In this document: in pieces, positions 35,701-44,136 of the stretch
Position numbering within the stretch: the first letter of the stretch is position 1
Layout of the letters: the number at the start of each line of letters is the position of its first letter
NCBI GenBank assembly: GCA_963922205.1
Contig: CAWUHX010000147.1
Span: 434,001 to 498,000, forward strand
From: Romanomermis culicivorax
Taxonomy: Eukaryota; Nematoda; Enoplea; Mermithida; Mermithidae
Length of the DNA stretch: 64,000 nucleotides
Direction: 5' to 3'
Position numbers and translations under genes: made by a program
The notes under the pieces: generated by a model
Database searches by the model: none
What the model saw: the letters and a program-made list of their open reading frames with translations, nothing else
Told to the model about the DNA's origin: nothing

Positions 35701-36281
35701 ATAGTTTGCAGAAAATTAGAATTATTGAAGTATGATCCGTGAACCTGATTAGCTGAAGAAAGATTGGGATCATCTTGATCCAATGAATCAAAAACATAAA
35801 AATCTTGATTTTCATCTTGCTGGACAGCATTATTAAACCGTCTATTTTGATTATTAGCATATTTGTTAAGCTGATTACTGTTTCTTTGAGAATTATAATT
35901 GTGATTTTGAGCATAAGAATTACGATTTTGAGTATTAAAGTTTCGATTTTGATAGTTGAAGTTTTGATTCTGAGACTGATTACCTCTCGATTGATAATTA
36001 TTGTAATTTTGAATGTTACCTGATCTTGGAGGCATGCGGCATTGTGAAGTAGGATGTCCGGTTCTCCCACAGTTTCGACAAGGCGAACGACATTGATTGG
36101 TGCCATGATTCGATCGACCGCATATTTCGCAATTCGGTCTCTGGCTGCCGTTATTGGTTCTCTGATTGTTGTTGTTGTTTCTATAATAACATTGTTCCGT
36201 CGAATGCATATTCGTTTTGCAGTTTGCACAATATCGACGTTTCGATTTCGAAATTTGTTTCTGAATATTGGATAATTTTTC
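29745..36281 (-). CDS. pol: Fused nucleocapsid, envelope-like glycoprotein and Pol polyprotein
   Basis: Open from just after the gag stop; first Met at 36209 gives 2,154 aa (numbering from that Met). A CCHC knuckle straddles that Met (36230-36189), so the Met is unlikely to be the true start; two more follow at residues 27-40 and 44-57. Residues 58-130 are Asn/Gln-rich. 325-344 is hydrophobic, about 345-855 a Cys-rich ectodomain, 858-882 a transmembrane segment, then YYKRKRNK. Protease: TLIDSGAVYS (D979) and ILGTNF. RT: YLDD at 1404-1407. RNase H: TDAS (D1553) and QTDHTA. Integrase: H1759, H1766, C1796, C1799; D1828, D1888 and E1924 with 35 residues between the last two. GPY-like FDGPYKII near 2064. 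All catalytic residues are present. Expression presumably needs passage of the TAA, or a spliced RNA. Confidence 0.93.
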   Translation of the reverse strand, partial: EKLSNIQKQISKSKRRYCANCKTNMHSTEQCYYRNNNNNQRTNNGSQRPNCEICGRSNHGTNQCRSPCRNCGRTGHPTSQCRMPPRSGNIQNYNNYQSRGNQSQNQNFNYQNRNFNTQNRNSYAQNHNYNSQRNSNQLNKYANNQNRRFNNAVQQDENQDFYVFDSLDQDDPNLSSANQVHGSYFNNSNFLQTIQNDHSSESLCSELLCTCCYCPKHGAYSKSVQTRNKKSSGNLSRESDQQTKIDEKPQTILSPNQIAVDNLTVMLNSMEMDIESIEDKSVKDALEKHARNVKQTLSNLICGKLQLFSFSNFIHKQNSFQKNQPNHQFESNQSQREAYPKNYDFNIQSFVLCFLIFLIYYPVFINSYHICGGSRSGHAVYLPKNIICEPPKQLIKPYLMNISIFVPRNEPAYASAFKCSLRNPIICTNMGFFGSKGIVADKVTVSHVSIKQCNQAMRTKVYKDTRLIKKHDGLWTTNNTLHVNYKWCCSDICTTVENFVIEQGQVATWDGKLISSDLGDLGGCLATSGHCANEESIIVWDSRNFSNFCPFVYKNVYQAKISGNHVVIDEIQCTFVLTSSYRECPDHSHLLSTEQGVILQIKENYKSVNRTHSEIKQRNPDPVNSKLNYLEYRITQNEIENFKHVWLELCYYAQRYLDLIWQLLLFDPTLGIRAFLQRNDITAEFTGDALTVWPCKQIKVNKLYYDYRIGETCYKYLPVQVEKTVFFVTPGGQDLIQSSPVVDCNHHTIGIFKQNKTWITNSGPVHVSSMSLQLIWKGDHKLFQFNTPAVFHDQIAQAPINYVFLRHYIFKTQKLENVLNNVVNYTSSLSLQPKRIFEILSGTTDGISNTAKGLGNAFEHVVDKEAEVISHAFNGFLKAHIQLLLNTLIIIGIIIVIAYVAYLFLIYYKRKRNKQIIPSIEESQPTFSDALLQLAQIQSKNKKKQQKLKKSKHKWIVKFNKQRNNVDLESQNESINVLFEPPKRTPHANFKIDGMLWANTLIDSGAVYSLLDADVAKRIKNLHLFPSKATPIAANRKPIKILGTAFITVLTHDISETIQVQVQKNCTAELILGTNFLNRFRAVEFNWENSYIRFREAKIPCEGMLFNPPQNRGAIILDDIVKLEPKSIHLLSVPISKQYQSCTDDIIFEPKLLKQHHVYAAASVNRILNGHIPIQILNPNKYSIKLYPGMCIGEVKCYKPDQQTVASNKRPETGNKTINRAWILNNVNISKILTEMDRDQLVDLLQKFPNLYADSGKDTGSTLLLEHHIDTGDSKPIRKYPFRTSPKEKQIIINEVKALQSRNIIRKSISLYSTNSVIVPKKDGSYRFCCDFRALNQITKKDVYPLPRIDDSLDILNGMKFFTTLDQANAYWSIPIAEEDREKTAFMTPIGLYEFNNLPFGLCNAPASFQRLMDILLSGLQWSSCLVYLDDILVFGETHSHMLERLKEVLTRLETGGMKLRLNKCKFSYPEIEYLGYKISAEGITPDTRKLEAVANIQPPKTIKQLKSFLGLISYYRKFIKNCAQICHPLNCLLKKGSKFYWGEEQNKAFDTLKHKLVKPPILSHPDFTKPFILQTDASNEGISGVLSQIQNDGKEHAIAFASRKLKDAERNYPITEQETLAVVEFTKLFRPYLFQHEVIVQTDHTAVKSVLEKANPSGRIARWGLALADFKLNIQPRKGSANANADALSRLPNPNATPFFDIETDPEEKGQVNLINHTQSDLKTLQKEDPNLFPIINYLEANPSETYQTYILKDKILCKQVDGQNKVVVPEILKKLIIESYHNDPLAGHFGTKKTIQSIKRHYYWKSLPKDVQQYCESCETCQKNKPLLKKIKASLKPIPVSGPFDRIGVDCVGPLPVTESGNRYIIVFIDYYTKYVEAFPTQDITAEITAKLFVTQIVCRHGAPIILQSDQGSNFTSKLMVEITKIFDTKKIHTSAYHPIAKGEVERVNQTLITRIRMYIGENHGDWDQHLPYAIFATNINTNSTTGYSPFELLFGRNPRLPIDAAINFYPPLHYIDIDEYQCTVKKHFTEALTHIQNRIQKSQETYKETYDKNKRNIQYKVGELIWKESEVIKRGQIKKLRPIFDGPYKIITLNYPNIVIENKNKPLGHETIHVNRTKPCKPPFEENPESSMELNNSQQNDNETNDHKEENLRTRQIEHDHNLRKNRRQTQTFDL
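33540..35237 (-). other. Envelope-like membrane glycoprotein domain within the Pol frame
   Basis: Residues 325-890 of the long ORF. Hydrophobic signal or anchor, then HICGGSRSG; about 20 Cys including a CC pair; six or so N-glycosylation sequons (residues 377, 454, 520, 585, 731 and 800); a stem of alternating small and hydrophobic residues (near 810-850) and one strong transmembrane segment with a basic tail. This layout is that of a viral type I fusion glycoprotein. The stem-plus-anchor pattern reminds me of class III glycoproteins, but I cannot show homology by eye. It is followed directly by a Lys-rich linker and the protease. Confidence 0.75.
35319..35326 (-). promoter_or_regulatory. Candidate 3' splice site before the envelope-like domain
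   Basis: On the minus strand, CTTTTCAG lies about 25 codons before the hydrophobic segment. Together with the leader donor at 37533-37540 it could give a subgenomic RNA. No in-frame ATG lies between it and the hydrophobic segment, which weakens the idea. Confidence 0.25.
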
Positions 36282-37310
36282 TTAAAGATCTCGAATTTTA
36301 TTGGTCTCTAAATGAAGAACAGCATTGGATATAGTTGCATTATGGTTATCAATGTTATCACGTGCAAGCTGTGACTCTGCGTAAGCTGCAGCTTTGGTAG
36401 CTTCACTTAAGTCTGTAAATTCACGAAACCTAATTGCTTCTCTGACTGTAGGTTGTAAACCACGCAAGAAAATGGGTTTAATTATTGCATGTCTAGCGTC
36501 ACTGTTTAAATCAGGAAAAGCTGAAGCAGCAATTTTCTTAAGATCATCAACGTATTCAAGTGCAGTTTCTTTGAATCTTTGTTTTCTATCGTAAATATGC
36601 TGCTGGTAGAGATCACTGTCTCTTCCAATGGGGTATAAATGAAGCATCTCATTCTTGTAGCCATCATACGTTTGAGGCAGTGCATTACTGGATTTAAGTT
36701 CTCTGAAAGATGCTAAAGCTGCACCTGAAAAATTAGCTTCCAAGTATGCTAGCCTAAAATTGTCCTGGGCGGGAGTAATTCCTTGAAGAGTCATAAAATG
36801 CTCGAATTGCACAAACCATTCTTCGAGATTTTGACCCAAGGCACCCGAAAACATGGGTGGTGGCCTCAAAGCAATAAGTGGGTTGATTCTCAAGGTTGCT
36901 CTTCGAATTTCCTCTGATGCTTCCTCTAAGTTAATATTGTCAAATCTGCCTGAAAGATCATCAAGTCTGTCCTTTACAGGTGTCATTAGTTGCTGTGTTT
37001 CTTGAAGTGTATCAGTTATGGAAGTTAGTTTTTGTTGCATTGGATAAACAATTGTGTGAAGCGTACGTTTAAGCACTTGTTCTAATGCGTCAGAATCAAT
37101 CGACATTTTATTTTTAAGCTTACTTGATGATGCACGTGTTTGACGAGGGGTAGAAAATGATTTTTGAGCGTTTTCAACTATATCGTTATATTGATCAAAA
37201 ACTGACTTAAATGATTCCTCTGATTCTTGTGCTAAAAAAGTATCCTCAGTGTCCGAGCCTGACGATTGATCCAGTGAAAAAAAACACGAAAAACAAAGAA
37301 AAAAAAACAA
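36282..37310 (-). CDS. gag: Gag, capsid part
   Basis: Open frame of 342 codons ending in TAA (36284-36282). I prefer the start at 37106 (MSIDSDALEQ, 274 aa): the upstream part is the translation of a T-rich leader (MFFFLCFSCFF), although a DQSSGSDTEDTFLAQESEES stretch before it is acidic and could be real. The core FSGALGQNLEEWFVQFEHFM..AYLEANFSGAALASF and the later DLYQQHIYDRKQRFKETALEYVDDLKKIA pattern fit the Ty3/Gypsy retrotransposon Gag (capsid) fold. No zinc knuckle precedes the stop: all three lie beyond it in the same frame. Gag and Pol are thus in one frame separated by a single TAA. Confidence 0.85.
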   Translation of the reverse strand: MFFFLCFSCFFSLDQSSGSDTEDTFLAQESEESFKSVFDQYNDIVENAQKSFSTPRQTRASSSKLKNKMSIDSDALEQVLKRTLHTIVYPMQQKLTSITDTLQETQQLMTPVKDRLDDLSGRFDNINLEEASEEIRRATLRINPLIALRPPPMFSGALGQNLEEWFVQFEHFMTLQGITPAQDNFRLAYLEANFSGAALASFRELKSSNALPQTYDGYKNEMLHLYPIGRDSDLYQQHIYDRKQRFKETALEYVDDLKKIAASAFPDLNSDARHAIIKPIFLRGLQPTVREAIRFREFTDLSEATKAAAYAESQLARDNIDNHNATISNAVLHLETNKIRDL

Positions 37311-37532
37311 ACAAGAAAAATAACAAAAATACCTCCGAACGTGTGATTGGAGTTCTATGCTGTTGGAATGCCCTGTGACCTTTACTGCTTAAGGTATACA
37401 CGCGCTTTTCCTTCTGTGCTTTAGAACAAAATACTAAGCAGTAAAAATAAATGATTTCTTGAAAAAAAAAACGAAGAAATCGGACAAAGTTTGTCTGTGC
37501 TAGTTCAAATAATCGGTGTGTTCAAGGGGAAA

Positions 37533-37540
37533 ACTTACCT
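37533..37540 (-). promoter_or_regulatory. Candidate 5' splice site in the leader
   Basis: AGGTAAGT on the minus strand, between the primer-binding site and gag: a near-consensus donor. It could serve a leader intron (a long polypyrimidine run follows at about 37318-37290) or a subgenomic RNA. Confidence 0.35.
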
Positions 37541-37640
37541 TACTTCTGCCTTGACTGTCCTTCGCCGAACTGCTGTGATCAAACGAGAGAAAAAAAAACG
37601 CAAACGCAACGTGTGGAGCAAAGCGTAAATGCAAAATTTG

Positions 37641-37655
37641 TGCCAAGCCTCGCCA
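37641..37655 (-). promoter_or_regulatory. Candidate tRNA primer-binding site
   Basis: TGGCGAGGCTTGGCA starts four bases inside the 5' LTR on the minus strand. The TGG start is as expected for the complement of a tRNA 3' CCA end. I cannot name the tRNA. Confidence 0.55.
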
Positions 37656-37659
37656 AGTT

Positions 37660-38235
37660 TGTTATGTCCTAATCGTTCTTTTAATTGACTTTACCTTTTA
37701 TTTTGGGAATACGAAAACGCATGGAATGTATATATAGTTTTTCTTTATTGTAAATATGAAAAGTGAACAAATAAATGGACTTAACGATAATCTAACTACG
37801 CGTAATCTATTAAGAAATTAAGACTGAAGAAAAATATCATCTCTAAAAATGTTTCCTCTTTTCTTTTCAGTTTCTTATCTCATTTGACCTGAGTCAAATG
37901 TTTACTCTGGTGGGTTGGTCTCGTGGTATCTCCTTATCTGTCGCAAGCACGAAGCTAGCTAATGGACTCTCGAAGGTTTCACTCTGCTTATTTTCGCTAG
38001 CATGAAACTAGCTAGAAAATTTACTCTATATTTTATTTGCGGTTTTGGTCATCATCCTAGACCTTGCTTATCAAGTCTCACAAATTGTTTATCATGCGTT
38101 TCTCATGAATATTATTTCAAACAGGGTTTCTCAAACTCAACAAAATAAATATAAAAGAACTACAATAAAAGTACAGTAAGATTACAAGAAATACAAAATG
38201 TAACAAAATGCAGTTTTATTATTCATCCCCTGACA
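37660..38235 (-). repeat. 5' LTR
   Basis: 576 bp, nearly identical to 29159-29734. A TATATATA run lies toward its downstream end on the minus strand (near 37736-37728), and AATAAAA lies near its upstream end. Confidence 0.93.
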
Positions 38236-38239
38236 GTAT
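38236..38239. repeat. 4-bp target-site duplication, right
   Basis: GTAT, matching 29155-29158. Confidence 0.8.
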
Positions 38240-38971
38240 TCAGGGGATTCCAAGAACATTATGGATAAATCTGTCAGTGTTATTACTGTATCAGTGAAGG
38301 AACCATTGTTTCTAGATGGTGACTGGGAAGTTGCTCTCAAGCAATTAATTTTCCAGCCAGTGGGCATTAATTTACATAAATCACTCAAAGATGTGACAAT
38401 TTTCTACACTAATAAAAATGCACAGGAGATGATCAAATCATTTAGTTTTCATCTACCAGAATATTTATCATCAGGTTTAAACATGCGTAGAGCAATCAAT
38501 AAAGCTATGCCCAAAAAGTCGGTGGCTCCAGTTAAGCCTGGTGAGCCATTAGAAATTGATTTTGACAGAGTAGATCCACAAAAACCTTATTTTAGAGCTG
38601 TTACTTGTAATATGAAAACTGTAAGATTTAGCTCAAAAAATATTCAATTTTGGGTAGAATCTAATTTCTCAGCTGATATTCTTGAACATGTTGTTCGGAA
38701 AAAGTATCCTCCAAATTTTGAATATGCAGCAGCTGTTGCACCTTAACGAAAACCAGTTTTTAATCAGGACGTTCCAGAAATTTTCAAAGTCATCTCAAAT
38801 TTTTCTGCCCCACAAATAAGTGGTTCAACTACAAATCCATGTTTAACTATTGACACTATAACTGAAGCGAAAGAAATACAGCCACTATCTGTTTTTACTG
38901 TGAGTCTTCTCAGTTTGGAAAATCAACCTTACGAATACCAAGCCAGCACTGGTTCCTCACCAGGTACAAGG
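38240..38971 (+). pseudogene. Penton-like minor capsid gene, remainder
   Basis: Continues the frame opened at 29126. An internal ATG at 38261 gives an open run of 161 codons to a TAA at 38744-38746, and the same frame then continues to 38971. The segment EPLFLDGDWEVALKQLIFQP is the typical N-terminal strand of the Polinton/adintovirus penton-type minor capsid protein (L.G.WEVAL). The gene is shorter than the family norm: it runs into copies of a dispersed repeat near 38936. So it carries two defects, the retroelement insertion and the in-frame TAA, plus a lost C-terminus. Confidence 0.7.
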
Positions 38972-39560
38972 TAAGGTACAGGCAGCACAGACAAAAAACC
39001 CAACTTTTTTAGGTAAAGAAAAAGAAAACACTTCTATTAGCCATTGCAAAAAAAGCAATGCCCAGCTCAGGCCACGTGGAGGCTGAGGTGTATGCAGAGT
39101 TACCAAGAATTTGAACTGCTCAGCCAGAGACAGAGAGAGAGAGAAATTTTTGCCAAGAAACTCAACAGCTCCTTTTGAAAAACAAAAAGTAAAAGAGAAA
39201 GGGTGCTCACCCATTTCAAGTGATTCTTCTCCCAGGGGAGACTTACAGCCAAACACAAAAATTCACCAATTATATACACTATATATACAATGCATGCACA
39301 GGCCAGCTACCTTCCCCAGGAAGTACCTAAGCATGCCAACTATATACAATATTTACATACCTATACCTGGCCAGCACTGGGTCCTCACCAGGTACTAGGT
39401 ATAAACAAAACAAAGCAAACTATATACATCATATCCCAAGCCGGCTACCCTCCTCAGGCAGTACTCCAGATATGCAAATGTACAATACATACATACCAAT
39501 ACCAAGCCAGCACTGGTTCCTCACCAGGTACAAGGTATAGGCAGCACAAACAGAAAAAGC
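38936..39560 (+). repeat. Cluster of GCCAGCACTGG / CCAGCTACC repeats
   Basis: Three copies of AGCCAGCACTGGTTCCTCAC followed by CAGGTACAAGGT and GGCAGCACA (near 38940, 39368 and 39507) alternate with two copies of a CCRGCTACCYTCC..AGGAAGTACC-like unit (near 39303 and 39440). A patch of Polinton-unrelated sequence at 38975-39240 lies between them. Origin unknown. Confidence 0.5.
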
Positions 39561-39816
39561 TACTTTTTTGGGTTATGAAAAATATAAATAAATAAATAAA
39601 TTAATCTCAAGCAATTAGTAAACAGGAAAAATCGCTGAAAAATTAATAAACAAAGGGGTATGTGTAAAATTGTCCAAAATATCCCTTCTTGTATAAACTA
39701 CTCTATAGTCTTTTCCATAATGCAGGTAAAAAAATTTCTTTCCTTGTCTCTGTGTATTTTTTTTACATAAATTGGTTTTATATCATTTCATGTAATAATA
39801 CAAGTTTGATAACCAT

Positions 39817-42800
39817 TCATTTCAAAGATTCAAATTTTACTGTTTTTTTGTTATTGTAAGTTAACCTAAAACCTCTTACCTTATTTACTTCTACAATTAT
39901 GTTACCTAGTTCATTACAAATTCTATAAGCATAATTTTTTGGGCCTCCAGACACAAACTCTCCTATATATGCACTATGGCCATACCCCTTGAGCTCCTTT
40001 GTCATTTCTCCTGAATAACAATCTATGGGTGGACTACATGTGTGAGATTTATCATGTTTATTTGTTAAGTATAAAACAGAGTCTGTGTCCATATACAAAA
40101 CACGTTCTTGCAATTTTTCAATGTAAGTGTATAATTTTAGGGGAGCCTGGGAAGCTAGGATATCCTATCTGCATTACTGCATTTGTGTTGGTGAGTGCTT
40201 CTAAAAATTCATCATTTTATGTGTAACTAAGGCAGGCCATAGAGTCCCCATAGAACCTTATATCAGGCACAGTTATTTTATCTTTAAAAACCAGAGTGAA
40301 ACATTTTTCTGGTGCTGTTAAATATTCTGTGTGACTTAAAGTATTCCTTTGCCCAAATTTACCCCAAAAACTATTCAACATTAATTTAGCTAAAGTTCTC
40401 ATTCCACTATATTTCGCTATTTGATTTCTTACCAACCTGATACCCTCATGTTGTTGGTAATTTTCGATATATGTATCTTTTTCTTGTTCCATCATGTTGC
40501 TCCATGGCCACCCATCTGCCTGTTGCTCAAGCCATAAATAATGTGTTTATATATTTGATGTCCCTTCATAATGCCAGACTTCTTGTATTTCCAAAACCTT
40601 TAAAAAAAAGCTCAAAAACGTGAATTTTTTGCTCATTTTATAGCCCAACTCTATGGCTTTGTATAACTCCAATGTCACCCATGCTCCAGTGAGTGAACGC
40701 TTCTCATTTGTAAGTGTGCAATCGTCCTCAGAATTGTCTTTGCACAATCTGCAGAGTGGGAAAAGCAGCTTCCCTACTGATCGATATGGAAGCACTGGAT
40801 GAAAGAGCCTTCGTGGCTGCACAACTGTGCATTTTATGATTCCAGTGTATGGTTGATTGTCTAATTTGGCTAAATTTTCTGCGATAATTTGTGGATGCTT
40901 GATGGGGAACAAACCCATGTTGCACACCCAAGGGTACAAACTACAAATGTCCACATAGTTGATGCATTCACCACTTTGACATTTATGGTAAAGTTTAATT
41001 GCATTTGTTTGCCCACCATAAAATACTGAAAAAGAAAATAATCCCTGTATGTTATATATCTCCTGCTCCTAAAGGTGCATGAATTTGAATGGAATCGAAA
41101 AAGTTTTCCATCAAGTTGTCTTTTAATTGACATACCCATTTTTCCACTACTGTGAATTTTTGACTTTCCAAATAAATACATTGTTCAATAGTAGGTTGAT
41201 ATGTTTTCTCTGCAGTATTTCGATAGTCTAAAGCTGGTTCTTTCCCATTTTCCATACAGTTGGGACAACCGTGCCACCTTAATTGGATTTTGTAAGCACC
41301 CATAAATTAATTTCTGGGAAATGTTACCAGCATCCATAAAATTTGTGGACTGTTTGGCCACACAATCCGTCCACTTTATATGGCCCAATTTTGCCCTCGC
41401 CTGCATTTAATTTGTGGCGAATCTGAATGTTATCTTTGCAGGCAATCCATTTAAGTGCAATTTTTGACTGATTTTCCTGACATCAATAACTTCCATGTGG
41501 AATAATGCCAATAGTGTTTTCTTTCAGGAAATTACGCCTGTATACCTAATTACATGCTGACACAATCATCAAACTGGTCAAAAAGGGGTCAACATTGGTT
41601 TCATGAAGAAATATTTCACCAAACGTCAAGGAACCATTCAGCAGGATATCGACATCAGATTAACAGTAAGAAATTATTTCTTTCTGTAAATCAAACAGTT
41701 TCCCACAAGCTAATTGTTTTGAGTGCCTAAAAATGCAGATTAGATGTAGGAAACATAAAAAATTTAAATGTACCACTTTAGAAAATCTTTCCTGATGTCT
41801 TCTTTCATTGCATTGGGGTTGTAAAATTCGATGTCTGGTAAAGGTCTAACATATACTCAATTTTCTTTCATGTTGAACAGATGGGGAGAGAACTTTTTTT
41901 TTTCTATCAAATCAAAAGTCTTTGGGAAAGCTGCCAAAGGCATGGGCAAAAAATTCAAAGTGTCAATTATTCTTACATTTTCTGCTTCTAACATCATCAG
42001 TTCTAACCCCTTTGATATTATATTGGGTGGCAAATTTCACTGAGAATGTAGATATTCAAGTATAAATTGTGAGTCAAAACCCTTAGTATTGTGAGCCAAA
42101 ACTGTGAAGCCTCGATGCTCATCGGAAAAAAGATGTCCAAATTCATTAAGGCAATTTTCTCCAATGAAAATATGACGATTCCCCTTACTGCATGACTCTC
42201 ACATTCCTATACCTTTGGGTATACACTTGTCACATACCCTATATGCCACACAACAGTTTGGTACATGTTTTCTTACTGGTCCCCACTGATTAGTGGTCAT
42301 TCCCACTTCCTGGCAAGTTTCCAAGTCGAAAAAAATAAACTTAGGTTGATGTGGTTTCTTCTCATCTTGTAATGTCCCAAAATAATAAGTTAATTTTAAA
42401 ACAGGATTTCACAGCATGAAAGGAAGCTTACTTCGATATAACAATCATAACTTTCTCTATCAACCATGGCATGACATGTATGACAGAAAAATTGTTCAGT
42501 TTCATCAATTGGCCACAGTTTTTGCATCATTTCAACTTTTCACCAAGTGACTAAACACATTTGGACTTGTTCCCCAGGTTATTTGTCCTATTTTGTGGTT
42601 GGTCAGACACATTTTACGGGAGAACAATCTGATAAATCAGATTCATTAAAAGGTATCAGGTATGCACTAATTCCTCATGCTCACCTATTGCATTCAGCAC
42701 ACTTATGCCAATCTTCTTTCATGCAATGCTCTTTTGAATTGCAACCACTGCATTTCCCTCAACTGCATTTATGATCAAATTGATGCCAAAACCCATTGTT

Positions 42801-43545
42801 GTATATTTCATAAAAACTTTTTTTTCCCATGAAAGCATATGGCATGCGTGTGATGAGGTCAAAATGATATAAGTGTAGGACTTTTGACACCTGAGGCCCC
42901 TTATAAATCAATTGTCCAAAATTTTCTTTTGAAAACACCTTCATCTGATAGTTTGGTGTCAAATGAGCCTGAATCTTTTCAAGCTCATCCAAACCACAAT
43001 TTCCAGAGTGATTTCCGAGGCCTGCATCATTCATCAGCTTTTTGGCCAGTCTACATTGAATTTGACAACCCTGGCATTTGGAATTCCATCTTTATGAGCT
43101 GTTCATTTTTGCTCTAGCAACTACCACAGTATGGGCCAGGCAGAGCTGATCATTTTTTATCTGAAAAGGCAAAAATGAAAAATGTAAAAACTATTTCTCA
43201 AACATATTCCACATGTTATACTTGTACAAAACAGCCTCCGTGGCCACTATGTCTCTCAAACCACTGATCCCAATTTATGATTCTGGAACATGCATTTTTC
43301 CATGCAGTGTTGGTTCCAGCACCTTGAGGTGAATCTATAATAACGGATTTTAATTGCATTTGTTCACTAATCTCAAATTCCTGCTCAGACTGCTGTACTG
43401 CTTCTATTTTGTTCAGAATCTGCACTCCATTCATATGCTTTGGTGACACAAAAGGTAGCGAAATTCTATGAGATAGTTTAGAATGACTGATGTCTGCACC
43501 AACTCTATACCTTGAACCATTGTCTGTTGACAACATATTTCTCAA
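39817..43545 (-). pseudogene. Polinton/Maverick protein-primed DNA polymerase B, near full-length but broken
   Basis: Segments from N to C: 43545-43216 the upstream domain (STDNGSRYRVGADI, IEAVQQSEQEF); 43034-42759 KIQAHLTPNYQMKVFS; about 42390-42240 exonuclease I FIFFDLETCQE with HVPNCCVAYRVCDKC; about 41990-41850 IIDTLNFLPMPLAAFPKTF; about 41665-41560 SDVDILLNGSLTFGEIF; 41406-41185; 40954-40547 motif A DICSLYPW; 40495-40217 motif B LAKLMLNSFWGKFGQR; 40113-39817 motif C YMDTDSV (catalytic Asp pair) and GGPKNYAY. This is the complete order of the family, and all polymerase motifs keep their key residues. Frames change between segments and stops are frequent, so it is a relic. ORFs at 43635-43847 and 43867-44061 upstream may be its N-terminal extension. 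Confidence 0.85.
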
Positions 43546-44136
43546 AATATCATCAAGATTCGCTCTAGAATAGAGGCGGCATTTGTCGAATTTTGTAAAT
43601 TTTTGAAGTGAACTTCATAGGTATTTGCTTGACATTAAAACTTCTTTACATTTGATTGCGATGACTCAGAAATTTCATGATACTCCTCGATATTTCCTAC
43701 TCCAAATTGGTTTTCGTCTGTACTTTCGAAGACACTAGTATAAAACTCTATTACCAAAAGTTCCCAAATTGCCACTGGAAACTCTGACAATATTGTCATA
43801 AATAAACCAAACCAGTTCTGCATCTTTTTTCCAGAAACCACTGTCAAGGAATAATTGCAACATCTGTCAATTGATAACAGGGTCTACAAGTTGTTCGTTG
43901 GTTCCATCTTCTAAGGCCCTTGCCAGAAATTTTGCCACAAAGTTGTTATTCAGCCCACATTTTATCAATTTGTCCAGAAGAATGCTAATCAAATACTGAT
44001 TGCTGACCCATATTTTGGATTCAATCACATGTCGTAGGTAGACAATTTCGAAATGCCCCATTCCAAGTAAGTATTAAGAACTTCACAGGAAGAATCGATT
44101 CCACCAGACTAAAGAAAAAAGCTAATTCTCCCTATT

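Larger units (their letters stand above)
29159..38235 (-). mobile_element. Ty3/Gypsy-like LTR element with envelope-like domain inside gag-pol
   Basis: A 9,077-bp element in minus orientation. Two 576-bp LTRs beginning TGTTATG and ending CTGACA differ at about three positions by eye; the flanking duplication is GTAT. Gene order 5' to 3': capsid-type Gag, in-frame TAA, three CCHC knuckles, membrane glycoprotein, aspartic protease, reverse transcriptase, RNase H, HHCC-DDE integrase with GPY-like tail. The integrase follows RNase H, as in Ty3/Gypsy. A 4-bp duplication is as in insect errantiviruses, but there the envelope is downstream of pol. Near-identical LTRs and one long open frame mark a recent insertion. 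Confidence 0.93.

Noticed and set aside
35492..36229. 245-aa ORF overlapping the start of the Pol frame
   Set aside because: Shadow of the Asn/Gln-rich nucleocapsid region in another frame; Ile-rich low complexity and no motif.
29745..36281. Envelope between gag and pol as an assembly chimera
   Set aside because: One continuous frame across both joints, between matching LTRs and an exact target duplication; a chimera would rarely keep frame at both joints. Reads could still overturn this.
36282..36284. Alternative genetic code with TAA as a sense codon
   Set aside because: The hAT transposase ends in TAA at a natural acidic C-terminus and Pol ends with TAG; in-frame stops elsewhere fit ordinary decay.
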